Below are positions 35,540 through 42,078 of a stretch of DNA of 64,000 nucleotides, piece after piece. The position numbers were made by a program, and so were the translations under genes. This stretch comes from an uncultured Clostridia bacterium (GTDB lineage Bacteria > Bacillota > Clostridia > UBA1381), in contig CANRKO010000002.1 in assembly GCA_947631235.1 (NCBI GenBank), positions 1 through 64,000 on the forward strand, in the 5' to 3' direction. Position 1 is the first letter of the stretch, and each line of letters opens with the position of its first letter. The notes below the pieces were generated by a model. The model was given only the letters and a program-made list of their open reading frames with translations. It made no database searches and was not told the DNA's origin.

Positions 35540-36598
35540 ATGCGCGGTAATATAATAGGTATACTTACGGTCGCGGGCGGTTACGCGGCGGCTGTAATCG
35601 GCGCGGGTTTCGCGTCGGGACAGGAGATAGTGAGCTTTTTCGTGCGGCAGGGAAGGGCGGGCATAATCGGTATAGCCGTCGCCTGCACGATTTTCTCACT
35701 GTTCGCCTACACGGTGCTTGCACGCTGTATCACAAGCGGCACACACAGCTTTTCCGCGCTGCTCGCGGAAATTATACCAAGTAAGACTATGCGCCGCACG
35801 GTCGAGGCGGTAATACTTTTGTGCGCAATGTCAACGCTGTGCGTTATGACGTCCTGCGCGGGCGAACTCGGCGCACAGCTTTACGGCGCGCCGGTCATAA
35901 TGGGCGCGGCGGCGTTTTCGGTGGTGTGCGGAATGGTATTCCTCATGGAAATACGCGGCATGATGAGTACAAACGCCGCACTCGGCGCGGTAATCATAAC
36001 GGGAATAATCTTCTCGTGCCTTTACATACTCCGTTACCGCGAGCATCAGACCCTCGCGCCGCAAATTAAAGCCGTCGTATCGGGACTGAGCTACGCGGGC
36101 TACAACGTCGTCGGCACGGGCGCGGTACTTGCGGCAATGAGCCGTTTCCTCACGGAAAAAAAGGACGCGGCGATCGCGGCGGTATCTTCGGGCATAATTT
36201 TGTTTACAATGACAGCCCTCATATGGACGGTACTGTCAATCTATTACGGCAAAATCAACCTCGGGGAAATACCGATGCTCACAATGACGTTCCGCCAGGG
36301 CAAAACGCTCGGCATATTTTACGGCGCACTTCTCGCCGCGGCGGTGATTACGACGGGAATATCAAGCGGTTACGCCGTGATCGATATGCTGAGCCGACGC
36401 ATGAACCCCAAAAACGCCGCGAATATAACGCTTTTGGTAAGCTTTTGCATGAGTGGCGCGGGCTTTTCGACGCTTATCGACACGCTTTACCGCCTGTGCG
36501 GATATATAGGGATTGCGGCGGCTGTTTACATAGGGTTAAAATGCCGCACGCAAATAAAAAATGAAGAAAAATCGCGAAAACCAAAGCATTTACCCTAA
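35540..36598 (+). CDS. YkvI-family membrane protein
   Basis: The 352-residue polytopic protein has ten or so hydrophobic helices and the family start TVAGGYAAAVIGAGFASGQE followed by IVSFF. YkvI proteins belong to the APC transporter superfamily and are poorly characterised; an amino-acid or related solute is a guess. The ATG at 35540 follows GGGAGGTG. It lies alone between the stalk-protein pair and the tRNA cluster. Confidence 0.83.
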   Translation: MRGNIIGILTVAGGYAAAVIGAGFASGQEIVSFFVRQGRAGIIGIAVACTIFSLFAYTVLARCITSGTHSFSALLAEIIPSKTMRRTVEAVILLCAMSTLCVMTSCAGELGAQLYGAPVIMGAAAFSVVCGMVFLMEIRGMMSTNAALGAVIITGIIFSCLYILRYREHQTLAPQIKAVVSGLSYAGYNVVGTGAVLAAMSRFLTEKKDAAIAAVSSGIILFTMTALIWTVLSIYYGKINLGEIPMLTMTFRQGKTLGIFYGALLAAAVITTGISSGYAVIDMLSRRMNPKNAANITLLVSFCMSGAGFSTLIDTLYRLCGYIGIAAAVYIGLKCRTQIKNEEKSRKPKHLP

Positions 36599-36637
36599 AA
36601 TACGCCGATAAACGGAAATAACTCGTAAATGAGGGGG

Positions 36638-36666
36638 TTTACAAAAGAAAAATTCTTTGCTAATAT
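36638..36666 (+). promoter_or_regulatory. Promoter of the tRNA cluster
   Basis: TTTACA (36638-36643), 17-bp spacer, TAATAT (36661-36666), 32 bp before tRNA-Pro. Confidence 0.7.
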
Positions 36667-36697
36667 ATATAGGTCGTCTGACGGATTTTGAAAATAG

Positions 36698-36774
36698 CGG
36701 GATGTAGCGCAGTTTGGTAGCGCATCCGGTTTGGGACCGGAGGGCCGCAGGTTCAAATCCTGTCATCCCGACCA
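36698..36774 (+). tRNA. tRNA-Pro (anticodon TGG)
   Basis: Acceptor CGGGATG/CATCCCG, anticodon loop TTTGGGA between CCGG stems, T-arm GGTTCAAATCC, encoded CCA. It is first in a four-tRNA cluster. Confidence 0.93.
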
Positions 36775-36792
36775 ATATATCCAAACGGTAAT

Positions 36793-36868
36793 GGGAGTTT
36801 AGCTCAGCTGGGAGAGCGTCTGCCTTACAAGCAGGATGTCACAGGTTCGAGCCCTGTAACTCCCACCA
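36793..36868 (+). tRNA. tRNA-Val (anticodon TAC)
   Basis: Acceptor GGGAGTT/AACTCCC, anticodon loop CTTACAA, T-arm GGTTCGAGCC, encoded CCA. Confidence 0.93.
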
Positions 36869-36890
36869 ATCCACTTTAAAAACGGATTGT

Positions 36891-36966
36891 GCTGGTGTAG
36901 CTCAATTGGTAGAGCAGCTGATTTGTAATCAGCAGGTCGCGGGTTCGAGTCCCATCACCAGCTCCA
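36891..36966 (+). tRNA. tRNA-Thr (anticodon TGT)
   Basis: Acceptor GCTGGTG/CACCAGC, anticodon loop TTTGTAA, T-arm GGTTCGAGTCC, encoded CCA. Confidence 0.93.
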
Positions 36967-36970
36967 ATAC

Positions 36971-37055
36971 GGGAGAGTTCCCGAGTGGCCAAAGGGGGCA
37001 GACTGTAAATCTGTTGTCTTCGACTTCAATGGTTCGAATCCATTCTCTCCCACCA
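36971..37055 (+). tRNA. tRNA-Tyr (anticodon GTA), prophage insertion point
   Basis: An 85-nt class II tRNA with a long variable arm, acceptor GGGAGAG/CTCTCCC, anticodon loop CTGTAAA and encoded CCA. The integrase gene ends 21 bp after it, which marks its 3' end as the probable attachment site. The exact core cannot be defined because the other prophage end is outside the window. Confidence 0.93.
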
Positions 37056-37061
37056 AATAAC

Positions 37062-37091
37062 AAACAGACCGCATAACTATGCGGTCTGTTT
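37062..37091. terminator. Bidirectional hairpin between the tRNA cluster and int
   Basis: AAACAGACCGCATA and TATGCGGTCTGTTT pair perfectly (14 bp, 2-base loop). The int stop codon lies inside the stem, so it can end both converging transcripts. Confidence 0.75.
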
Positions 37092-38285
37092 GCTTGTATA
37101 CACGTTTTTTACACGTAATTTATATCTTTTTTTGTTTTCCGTGATTAAATTTAGCGCGGTAACAGCCCTGTCCTCCTCTTTTGGGTAGAGGTGGGAGTAG
37201 GTATTCCATGTGATTTCGACCTTGGCGTGCCCGAGGCGGCGAGCGATTTCCTGTATGTTGATGCCGCAGTATGCCAGATATGACGCGTGGCTATGTCTGA
37301 AATCGTGTATACGGATTTTTTTCAGCCCTGCCGCTGACGCATATTTCTTATTGCGGTTTTCGAGGGTGCTGTCCCTTACGCAGGTTTTACCACCGCATAT
37401 TCGCCAGTCGTCCGAAAACCCCGCCATGCCCTGACAGCGTTTCAAATGCTCGTTAAGCACATTTTTTAATTGGACAGGTATTTTTATGTCACGGACGGAA
37501 TTTTTGTTTTTTGGCGGCGTTTCACGGTCGTCGCCGCGTAATTTCTGTGTAATGCTTTTAGTTACGTGTATAATATCCCCGTCAATATCCGTCCATTTGA
37601 GCGCGTAAATTTCGCCCTTTCGCATACCGGTATAAAACGCAATACTGAAAAACACATAGAAATTCCACTCGTAAATACTATTGGTTACGCTCTCCGATTG
37701 CTCGGCTTGTTCGCGTGCGGCGGCAATGAATTTCAAAAATTCGTCAGCGGTGTAAAATTCGATTTTTTTCTTTATGCTGTACGCGTCCTTAAAATTTTCC
37801 GTCGCAAACAGCGGATTGCGGGGCAGATATTCCATTTTGACGGCGTAATTCAGCACGGCGCGCAATTCACAGTACGCGCTTTGTTTAGTCCGTAGTGACA
37901 AATGCTCGCCGGTGCTTTTCGTCATTTCCTCAACTTCCGCTTTCCATTTTTGCAGGATCGGCGTATTCAGTTTGTCAATTCTATATTCGCCCAAAGAGGG
38001 CAGTACGTAATAATTCAGCCTGCGTCTGATTTTGTCCAATGAACTTTCGCGAATTTCATATCTTTTCATGGATAGGTATTCTTCGGCGAGCTCGCCGAGG
38101 GTTATTTTCTTTATCGTTTCTTCTTTTAAGTCGCGCATGAGACGACTCTCAAGCTCCTTTGCAGCGTCCTTGCCGTAGGCGACGCGGTCAAGCTGCTTTT
38201 GTACGCCGAGGTTATCTGTGTAATTTATCCTGACGCGGTACTTCTGTAAGCCGTCCTTCTTGCCGTCCATTTTATAAATTGGCAT
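37077..38285 (-). CDS. int: Phage tyrosine integrase
   Basis: The 402-residue recombinase has an N-terminal arm-binding domain (about 1-55), a SAM-like core-binding domain (about 60-165) and a catalytic domain. The full set of active-site residues is visible: Arg222 (GMRKGEIYALKW), His327 and Arg330 (RIHDFRHSHASYL), His353 (LGHAKVEI) and the nucleophile Tyr363 (NTYSHLY). It would integrate the phage at the adjacent tRNA-Tyr. The start follows AAGGAGTG. Confidence 0.93.
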   Translation of the reverse strand: MPIYKMDGKKDGLQKYRVRINYTDNLGVQKQLDRVAYGKDAAKELESRLMRDLKEETIKKITLGELAEEYLSMKRYEIRESSLDKIRRRLNYYVLPSLGEYRIDKLNTPILQKWKAEVEEMTKSTGEHLSLRTKQSAYCELRAVLNYAVKMEYLPRNPLFATENFKDAYSIKKKIEFYTADEFLKFIAAAREQAEQSESVTNSIYEWNFYVFFSIAFYTGMRKGEIYALKWTDIDGDIIHVTKSITQKLRGDDRETPPKNKNSVRDIKIPVQLKNVLNEHLKRCQGMAGFSDDWRICGGKTCVRDSTLENRNKKYASAAGLKKIRIHDFRHSHASYLAYCGINIQEIARRLGHAKVEITWNTYSHLYPKEEDRAVTALNLITENKKRYKLRVKNVYTSKQTA

Positions 38286-38303
38286 AAAAATAACACTCCT
38301 TAC

Positions 38304-38333
38304 TTGACTTTTTTCGGAGTGCTATGGTATAAT
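38304..38333 (+). promoter_or_regulatory. Possible rightward promoter in the int upstream region
   Basis: TTGACT (38304-38309), 18-bp spacer, TATAAT (38328-38333). It points away from int, toward genes encoded on the other strand, so any product would be a short or antisense RNA. The -10 lies in an inverted repeat TATGGTATAA/TTATACCATA (38324-38361), which might be an excisionase or integrase arm site. Confidence 0.4.
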
Positions 38334-38394
38334 TTACATGTCAGATGTGTGTTATACCATAACACCCTATTTCAATTCCTCGACTGTTGGTTGA

Positions 38395-38414
38395 ACAACA
38401 CACTTGTGTGTTGT
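38395..38414. repeat. Perfect palindrome upstream of int
   Basis: ACAACACAC and GTGTGTTGT pair around TT. It lies between int and the toxin-antitoxin genes and could be a protein-binding or attachment-arm site. Confidence 0.45.
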
Positions 38415-38473
38415 AGCATAGCAAGGTGCAAGCTTGCGTAGCGTAACAAAGGCGGTCGGGGGATTTTTTTATT

Positions 38474-38701
38474 TTACTGTAAACCAAGCTCTTTCATGGC
38501 ATCTTCGTTTGAAACAAATATTTTGCAGTCGGGATTGACCTCTGTTTCTCGAAGCATGGCGATGTCAACATCGTCCGGCTCAACTTCGCCTATATCATCC
38601 CATGACGGGAAATTATCAATAATAATTTTCCAAAGAGCGTTTGCGTCTTTTTCGCTCATAACAGTTACAGCTCCCAAAATTCTTTCTTTTATATTTGACA
38701 T
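38474..38701 (-). CDS. Probable antitoxin, second gene of the RelE-type pair
   Basis: The 75-residue acidic protein (MSNIKERILGAVTVMSEKDA ... ISVSNEDAMKELGLQ-like end) lies 11 bp downstream of a RelE/ParE toxin and is read in the same direction. Position, size and charge fit an antitoxin, although the toxin-first order is the less common one. I do not recognise a DNA-binding domain with confidence. The ATG at 38701 follows AGGAGTG; a GTG 9 bp further up is less well placed. Confidence 0.6.
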   Translation of the reverse strand: MSNIKERILGAVTVMSEKDANALWKIIIDNFPSWDDIGEVEPDDVDIAMLRETEVNPDCKIFVSNEDAMKELGLQ

Positions 38702-38712
38702 AATAATCACTC

Positions 38713-38952
38713 CTATCTTTGCTTGTAAATTTCGCCGCGAGAGCCTATTTTCTCGATATATAATATATTTCCCTGTCTGTCAAATATCACTCTGAAATCA
38801 CCGACACGCAACCGATATTTGGAAATGCTGCCTTGAAATTTTTTAACATCACCATTCGGCAGGTTATTGATCGCATTCACTATCCGCTCTTTTGTGCTTT
38901 TGTCCTGACGATTTAAAAACTTTATCGCTTGTCGTGAGTAATTTACCGTCAA
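38713..38952 (-). CDS. RelE/ParE-family toxin
   Basis: The 79-residue protein has the compact RelE/ParE pattern: YSRQAIKFLNRQDKSTKERI, then a central ISKYRLRVGDFRVIFDRQG and the end ILYIEKIGSRGEIYKQR. Relatives cut mRNA at the ribosome or poison gyrase. Start is a TTG behind GAAGGGA, because no in-frame ATG is available after the upstream stop. Its partner would be the following small gene. A toxin-antitoxin pair next to int may stabilise the prophage. Confidence 0.8.
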   Translation of the reverse strand: MTVNYSRQAIKFLNRQDKSTKERIVNAINNLPNGDVKKFQGSISKYRLRVGDFRVIFDRQGNILYIEKIGSRGEIYKQR

Positions 38953-39023
38953 TATTTATCATTCCCTTCATGTAAAATATATAATAAATTTATTTATAAT
39001 CCCATTTACAGGGAATATAAGAC

Positions 39024-39470
39024 TTACTTTGAATTTGTAGGTATTTGTCGTTCTTGCCTTAATTCATTGAGTATATCGTCTGATATATCGCCGGCTACAA
39101 CAGATTTGTATTTGTCAGATTTTAACATCTGCTTCATTTCGCCTCGTATTTCAGCTTTATCTTCTATATCAAGATGCTTGTACATATATAATATAAATTG
39201 GTCAGGATCTATCTTGTTAGGACTAATAACACCCGGGATTATGATGTTATACTTATCGTCACTTTTCCCTAAAACCCATTCGGGATTTACTCCTAAATAA
39301 TATGCTATTGATTCAACAACAGGTAATTTAAGACGTTTTATTTTCCCTTGTTCATACCGGGCGATAGTAGAGGCGGCAACATTTATAGCATTTGATACAT
39401 CTATTTGTTTCAGTTGTTGCTCCTTCCGAGCTTCTTTTAATCTTTCGCCAATCAATCTATTATTAAGCAT
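39024..39470 (-). CDS. cI-like phage repressor
   Basis: The 148-residue protein has an N-terminal XRE helix-turn-helix (LIGERLKEARKEQQLKQIDV, AASTIARYEQGKIKRLKLPV) and a C-terminal helical domain without the Ser/Lys autoprotease motif of LexA-like cI proteins. Induction therefore may not be through self-cleavage. It diverges from the cro-like gene across a region with three TTGCnnnnnGCAA operators. The ATG at 39470 follows GGAGG. Confidence 0.83.
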   Translation of the reverse strand: MLNNRLIGERLKEARKEQQLKQIDVSNAINVAASTIARYEQGKIKRLKLPVVESIAYYLGVNPEWVLGKSDDKYNIIIPGVISPNKIDPDQFILYMYKHLDIEDKAEIRGEMKQMLKSDKYKSVVAGDISDDILNELRQERQIPTNSK

Positions 39471-39491
39471 AATTTTATCCTCCGTAACGAT

Positions 39492-39520
39492 AGTATAACA
39501 TATAAATTTGCTCAATGCAA
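39492..39520 (-). promoter_or_regulatory. Promoter of the repressor gene
   Basis: On the minus strand TTGCAT (39515-39520), 17-bp spacer, TATACT (39492-39497). Operator O1 overlaps the -35. Confidence 0.75.
39508..39520. promoter_or_regulatory. Repressor operator O1
   Basis: TTGCTCAATGCAA, a TTGC-N5-GCAA inverted repeat over the -35 of the repressor promoter. Confidence 0.7.
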
Positions 39521-39547
39521 TATATTTTTCAAAAAAACAATAAAAAT

Positions 39548-39560
39548 TTGCATAATGCTA
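39548..39560. promoter_or_regulatory. Repressor operator O2 (imperfect)
   Basis: TTGCATAATGCTA, with one half-site diverged, directly abutting the -35 of the cro promoter. Confidence 0.6.
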
Positions 39561-39589
39561 TTGACAAGAAGAAAATCAAGTGTTATAAT
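39561..39589 (+). promoter_or_regulatory. Promoter of the cro-like gene
   Basis: Consensus TTGACA (39561-39566), 17-bp spacer, TATAAT (39584-39589). O2 abuts it upstream and O3 covers its start region. Confidence 0.88.
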
Positions 39590-39599
39590 AAAATAAAAA

Positions 39600-39612
39600 T
39601 TGCACAGTGCAA
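39600..39612. promoter_or_regulatory. Repressor operator O3
   Basis: TTGCACAGTGCAA, a perfect TTGC-N5-GCAA site about 11 bp downstream of the cro -10. Confidence 0.7.
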
Positions 39613-39631
39613 ATATGAAGGAGGTGTTATT

Positions 39632-39847
39632 ATGATAAATTCAAATAAAATAAAAGGACGTCTAAGAGAATTGAATTTAACTCAAAAGGACGCAGCAGAA
39701 GCTCTTGGTATCGCTCAATCGACTATGGCGCAGAAACTCAATGGTACTCGACCTATGACGATCTACGAAGCAGAAGCATTAGCAGAATTATTAGAAATTG
39801 AGGATATGCAATATGGAGTATATTTTTTTAATCGAAAAATTGCATAG
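39632..39847 (+). CDS. Cro-like XRE regulator
   Basis: The 71-residue protein is a single helix-turn-helix domain (KGRLRELNLTQKDAAEALG, IAQSTMAQKLNGTRPMTIYE). It is the first rightward early gene, divergent from the repressor, and starts at an ATG behind AAGGAGG. It should compete for the TTGC-N5-GCAA operators and favour the lytic programme. A fourth operator copy overlaps its last codons. Confidence 0.82.
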   Translation: MINSNKIKGRLRELNLTQKDAAEALGIAQSTMAQKLNGTRPMTIYEAEALAELLEIEDMQYGVYFFNRKIA

Positions 39848-39852
39848 AGCAA
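39840..39852. promoter_or_regulatory. Repressor operator O4 at the end of cro
   Basis: TTGCATAGAGCAA overlaps the cro stop codon, ahead of the next small gene. It could act as a roadblock or as a distal operator. Confidence 0.5.
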
Positions 39853-39887
39853 TAAAGAAAGGAGAAAAAAGAAAGGAGGGTGTTAAA

Positions 39888-40070
39888 TTGAGATGCAAAA
39901 AGTGCAGAAGTGAGATTGATAAAAGTGCCAATTTCTGCAAATTCTGTGGGACAAAACAAAATTCAATTTGTAATTGCTGGATAAAAAAAGAGCCGTATAA
40001 TTGCGGTCAGGAAAAGTGTCCGGGATACAAGCTCTTTAATTTGGAACGCAGTGAAAAAGCTACTTCATAA
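39888..40070 (+). CDS. Small zinc-ribbon protein
   Basis: The 60-residue product has KCRSEIDKSANFCKFCGTKQ, forming a CxxC...CxxC ribbon, and two or three more cysteines further on (CNCW, CGQEKCPGY). It starts with TTG behind AAAGGAGGG; an ATG three bases on is in another frame. It is read from the cro promoter and overlaps the end of the convergent DUF2321 gene by 11 bp. Function is unknown. Confidence 0.6.
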   Translation: MRCKKCRSEIDKSANFCKFCGTKQNSICNCWIKKEPYNCGQEKCPGYKLFNLERSEKATS

Positions 40071-40527
40071 TAAGTTTAACCGCTAATTCACAGCCGAAAT
40101 CAATAATAAATTGCTTGAGCGCATCGGCGGTGAAACTTTCTGCAGAAGGCAGCAGTTTTTTTGTTATAATTCCTGCAAGCCGTGTTTTGGGGGTCTCTGA
40201 TACAATATCAGGTAATGAATCATTTAGTTTTGTTTTTTCTGATTCAGATAATGACGAGTCTTCATAAATCATTGCGGCGGCCACCTCTAATGCTGAAGCT
40301 GTCCACGGATATGGTTGCCCACAGTTGTAACAGTATTTAGGAACAATATACTTTTTTGCCGATACGAAGCCTGAAGTGTTTTCTTTGCCGTGAATCGGCA
40401 TACCGCAGGATGGGCAGCAGGATATATTCGGCGCACCGCATATTTCGCAGAATTTTTCACCTACGATATTGTTATGGCTAATTGTGTGACCGTTTTCACA
40501 AATAGTCGCATTATAGTAATTTGACAT
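40060..40527 (-). CDS. DUF2321-like zinc-ribbon protein
   Basis: The 155-residue protein has the DUF2321 layout: ATICENGHTISHN, FCEICGAPNISCCPSCGMPI and YCYNCGQPYPWT in the first 75 residues, then a helical tail (about 80-155). Function of the family is unknown. It is the leftward gene of the first bidirectional unit of the small-gene array; its promoter and inverted repeat match those of the other three units. The ATG at 40527 follows AAAGGAG. Confidence 0.75.
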   Translation of the reverse strand: MSNYYNATICENGHTISHNNIVGEKFCEICGAPNISCCPSCGMPIHGKENTSGFVSAKKYIVPKYCYNCGQPYPWTASALEVAAAMIYEDSSLSESEKTKLNDSLPDIVSETPKTRLAGIITKKLLPSAESFTADALKQFIIDFGCELAVKLIMK

Positions 40528-40528
40528 T

Positions 40529-40578
40529 ATAATCATCTCCTTTGAGTTGATTATAACATAATATAACAAAAATTTCAA
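40529..40578 (-). promoter_or_regulatory. Array unit 1: leftward promoter with inverted repeat
   Basis: On the minus strand TTGAAA (40573-40578), 17-bp spacer, TATAAT (40550-40555). The inverted repeat ATAATCA (40529-40535) and TGATTAT (40548-40554) reaches from the -10 to the ribosome site of the DUF2321 gene. It is a shorter version of the repeats at 40993, 41593 and 42290. Confidence 0.7.
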
Positions 40579-40639
40579 GCGGTGGTAAGCCGCGAGGCGG
40601 AAAGGCGCGGACGCGGCGTAGGGAAGGAGTGAGGGAAAG
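40571..40639 (+). repeat. Array leader copy 1
   Basis: Contains the stem GCCGCG (40589-40594)/CGCGGC (40612-40617) followed by GGGAAGGAGTGAGGGAA and the start of the next gene. It is one of eight related leaders between 40.57 and 43.21 kb. Confidence 0.75.
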
Positions 40640-40798
40640 ATGAGCGAGAATGAGATTGATTTAACAAAAGAGGCTTGTAAGTTAGTTATCTCAGCGGTAG
40701 ATATGCTATCAGAGATAAAAAAAACACAGCCGGAACGCTTCTTAGATTACGCACCGGCAGTGTTACGGATGATTATTGATTATATCAATAATATTTGA
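40640..40798 (+). CDS. Small array protein (52 aa)
   Basis: The frame starts with ATG right after leader copy 1 and encodes 52 residues (MSENEIDLTKEACKLVISAV ... RMIIDYINNI), predicted helical and slightly acidic. No family recognised. Its start is set by GAAGGAG eleven bases upstream. It ends 2 bp before the convergent gene at 40801-40989. Confidence 0.6.
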   Translation: MSENEIDLTKEACKLVISAVDMLSEIKKTQPERFLDYAPAVLRMIIDYINNI

Positions 40799-40800
40799 CA

Positions 40801-40989
40801 TTAGGACATTGTATCTCTTGATATTACACGAGCTTTCGGGCGGTTATCCTGTTTATATTGTATCACGGCATCAGTAACTTTTTGCAGAGTTTCAAAGTAT
40901 GTCATTACAAGCTGTTCGGGAGATTGATCCGCAACCTTGTTTTGCAGAATGGTTAGCGTAATATCATGAGCAATTTGCTTAATTTCCAT
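40801..40989 (-). CDS. Small array protein, leftward (62 aa)
   Basis: The 62-residue helical protein (MEIKQIAHDITLTILQNKVA ...) is unrecognised. It is the leftward partner in array unit 2, with a TTGAAA-17-TATAAT promoter and an AAAGGTGG ribosome site inside the inverted repeat. Identical control sequences stand before the genes ending at 41591 and 42289. Confidence 0.6.
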   Translation of the reverse strand: MEIKQIAHDITLTILQNKVADQSPEQLVMTYFETLQKVTDAVIQYKQDNRPKARVISRDTMS

Positions 40990-40992
40990 TTT

Positions 40993-41044
40993 ATAATCAC
41001 CACCTTTCTACGGTGATTATAGCATAAGCAAAAGGAATTTTCAA
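40993..41044 (-). promoter_or_regulatory. Array unit 2: leftward promoter with inverted repeat
   Basis: On the minus strand TTGAAA (41039-41044), 17-bp spacer, TATAAT (41016-41021). ATAATCACC (40993-41001) and GGTGATTAT (41012-41020) form a 9-bp inverted repeat with a 10-bp spacer covering the -10, start site and ribosome site, as expected for an operator. Confidence 0.75.
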
Positions 41045-41095
41045 GCCGCGAGGCGGAAAGGCAACGGACGCGGCGTGAGGGAAGGAGTGAGGGAA
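41041..41095 (+). repeat. Array leader copy 2
   Basis: Stem GCCGCG (41045-41050)/CGCGGC (41069-41074), then GAAGGAGTGAGGGAA and a GTG start at 41096. Confidence 0.75.
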
Positions 41096-41479
41096 GTGGA
41101 TAAAAAGGCAAGGGAAACGAAACCGTATAAAAGCAGTTGGCTGAAAAGCTTTTATACGGCGCGTAATGTATGGTCTGAGGCTATTTTAAGGGCGGTAAAG
41201 GAATATCCGGTAACTCGCAGGGTTCCTCTTGTTCGATTAGTGGGATATGATTCTGCAAGGCGTATTCTTTCAAAAATCGTATTAGTGCATTCAGATTTTT
41301 GTGGAAGGATTTTTTATCGGATAAAGTGTCGAAGTGCATATTTGCATTTGCTTCATCCTTGTATGCACGGACAAGTTCCAAAATATCGTCAACATACATA
41401 TCATCAATGTCTGAATTACCGTCTTTCAAATGCTGATAAAGACTCTTTGCATCATCAGGAACGAACACATCAAACGTAA
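41096..41479 (+). CDS. Doubtful array frame overlapping the opposite-strand gene
   Basis: A GTG behind leader copy 2 opens a frame of 127 codons whose first 28 or so codons (VDKKARETKPYKSSWLKSFY ...) lie clear of other genes. The remainder overlaps the better supported leftward gene 41181-41591 and has the look of an antisense shadow. I infer either a truncated small gene or a short real peptide with a run-on end. Confidence 0.3.
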   Translation: MDKKARETKPYKSSWLKSFYTARNVWSEAILRAVKEYPVTRRVPLVRLVGYDSARRILSKIVLVHSDFCGRIFYRIKCRSAYLHLLHPCMHGQVPKYRQHTYHQCLNYRLSNADKDSLHHQERTHQT

Positions 41480-41591
41480 AGAACCCATCATCATCTATCA
41501 CGGTACAATCTGTAGAGTATAAATCCGGATGTTCCAGATAGTACGAAAGTACAGACATAACAATATTTTTTTGAAAATCATCTAATATCAT
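41181..41591 (-). CDS. Array protein, leftward (136 aa)
   Basis: The 136-residue acidic protein (MILDDFQKNIVMSVLSYYLE ... TVIDDDGFFTFDVFVPDDAK) has no recognised domain. Its acidity and size are reminiscent of DNA-mimic or inhibitor proteins, but that is only a hint. It is the leftward gene of array unit 3, with ATG at 41591 behind AAAGGTGG; the GTG four codons upstream lies inside the inverted repeat. Confidence 0.6.
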   Translation of the reverse strand: MILDDFQKNIVMSVLSYYLEHPDLYSTDCTVIDDDGFFTFDVFVPDDAKSLYQHLKDGNSDIDDMYVDDILELVRAYKDEANANMHFDTLSDKKSFHKNLNALIRFLKEYALQNHIPLIEQEEPCELPDIPLPPLK

Positions 41592-41592
41592 T

Positions 41593-41644
41593 ATAATCAC
41601 CACCTTTCTACGGTGATTATAGCATAGGTAAAAGGAATTTTCAA
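41593..41644 (-). promoter_or_regulatory. Array unit 3: leftward promoter with inverted repeat
   Basis: On the minus strand TTGAAA (41639-41644), 17-bp spacer, TATAAT (41616-41621). ATAATCACC (41593-41601)/GGTGATTAT (41612-41620) is identical to unit 2. Confidence 0.75.
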
Positions 41645-41695
41645 GCCACGAGACGGAAAGGCAACAGACGCGGCATGAGGGAAGGAGCGAGGGAA
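41641..41695 (+). repeat. Array leader copy 3
   Basis: GCCACG (41645-41650) faces CGCGGC (41669-41674), so one pair of the stem is lost in this copy. GAAGGAGCGAGGGAA and GTG at 41696 follow. Confidence 0.7.
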
Positions 41696-41833
41696 GTGGA
41701 TTTAGAAAAACTGAAACAGCTATCGCAACCGTTGATTGAGTATATCAAGATAAATTGCAATCCGTATACGCGAATAGTCATATCGGATTCAGACGTGAGA
41801 GTTGTAGAAGATGTGGCGTACATACCAAAATAA
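41696..41833 (+). CDS. Small array protein (45 aa)
   Basis: A GTG-started frame of 45 residues: MDLEKLKQLSQPLIEYIKIN, a Cys-Asn-Pro turn, then RIVISDSDVRVVEDVAYIPK. The shape (helix, then two beta strands) recurs, as I recall, in short proteins of many Firmicutes phages, but no function is known. It follows leader copy 3 exactly and is followed 7 bp later by leader copy 4. Confidence 0.65.
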   Translation: MDLEKLKQLSQPLIEYIKINCNPYTRIVISDSDVRVVEDVAYIPK

Positions 41834-41840
41834 TATGAGA

Positions 41841-41898
41841 AATTTCAAGCCGCGAGGCGGAAAGGCAACAGACGCGGCATAGGGAAGGAGTGAGGGAA
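41841..41898 (+). repeat. Array leader copy 4
   Basis: Stem GCCGCG (41849-41854)/CGCGGC (41873-41878), then GGGAAGGAGTGAGGGAA and GTG at 41899. This copy lacks the leftward promoter part. Confidence 0.75.
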
Positions 41899-42078
41899 GT
41901 GGATGTATTAGAGTTTTTCAGGAAACTAAAACAACACTGTGAACAGTTTTCCGGTGGAGACGGGAACCGCTGTGAACAGTGCAGTTTTAGAGAATTGTGT
42001 TTTACTCCGCCGATTACTCTGACAGATGAGATTGTGGCTCGAAGTCTGGAGCGTCTGGCGGAATTTCAATCGGGGTGA
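41899..42078 (+). CDS. Small cysteine-containing array protein (59 aa)
   Basis: The 59-residue product (GTG start after leader copy 4) has an acidic helical start and the cysteine pattern FSGGDGNRCEQCSFRELCF, suggesting a small metal site. No family recognised. Its end overlaps the convergent gene 42014-42289. Confidence 0.6.
   Translation: MDVLEFFRKLKQHCEQFSGGDGNRCEQCSFRELCFTPPITLTDEIVARSLERLAEFQSG

Noticed and set aside
37056-37092. Exact attL core sequence
   Set aside because: The right prophage boundary is outside the window, so the duplicated core cannot be defined from this sequence alone.
38379-38395. Third copy of the XRE-TPR palindrome
   Set aside because: TCGACTGTTGGTTGA matches only partly and is not symmetric; it lies in phage DNA without the promoter geometry of the two good sites.
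41096-41479. Confident 127-residue array protein
   Set aside because: Most of it is antisense to the better supported gene 41181-41591; kept only as a low-confidence entry because of its leader.
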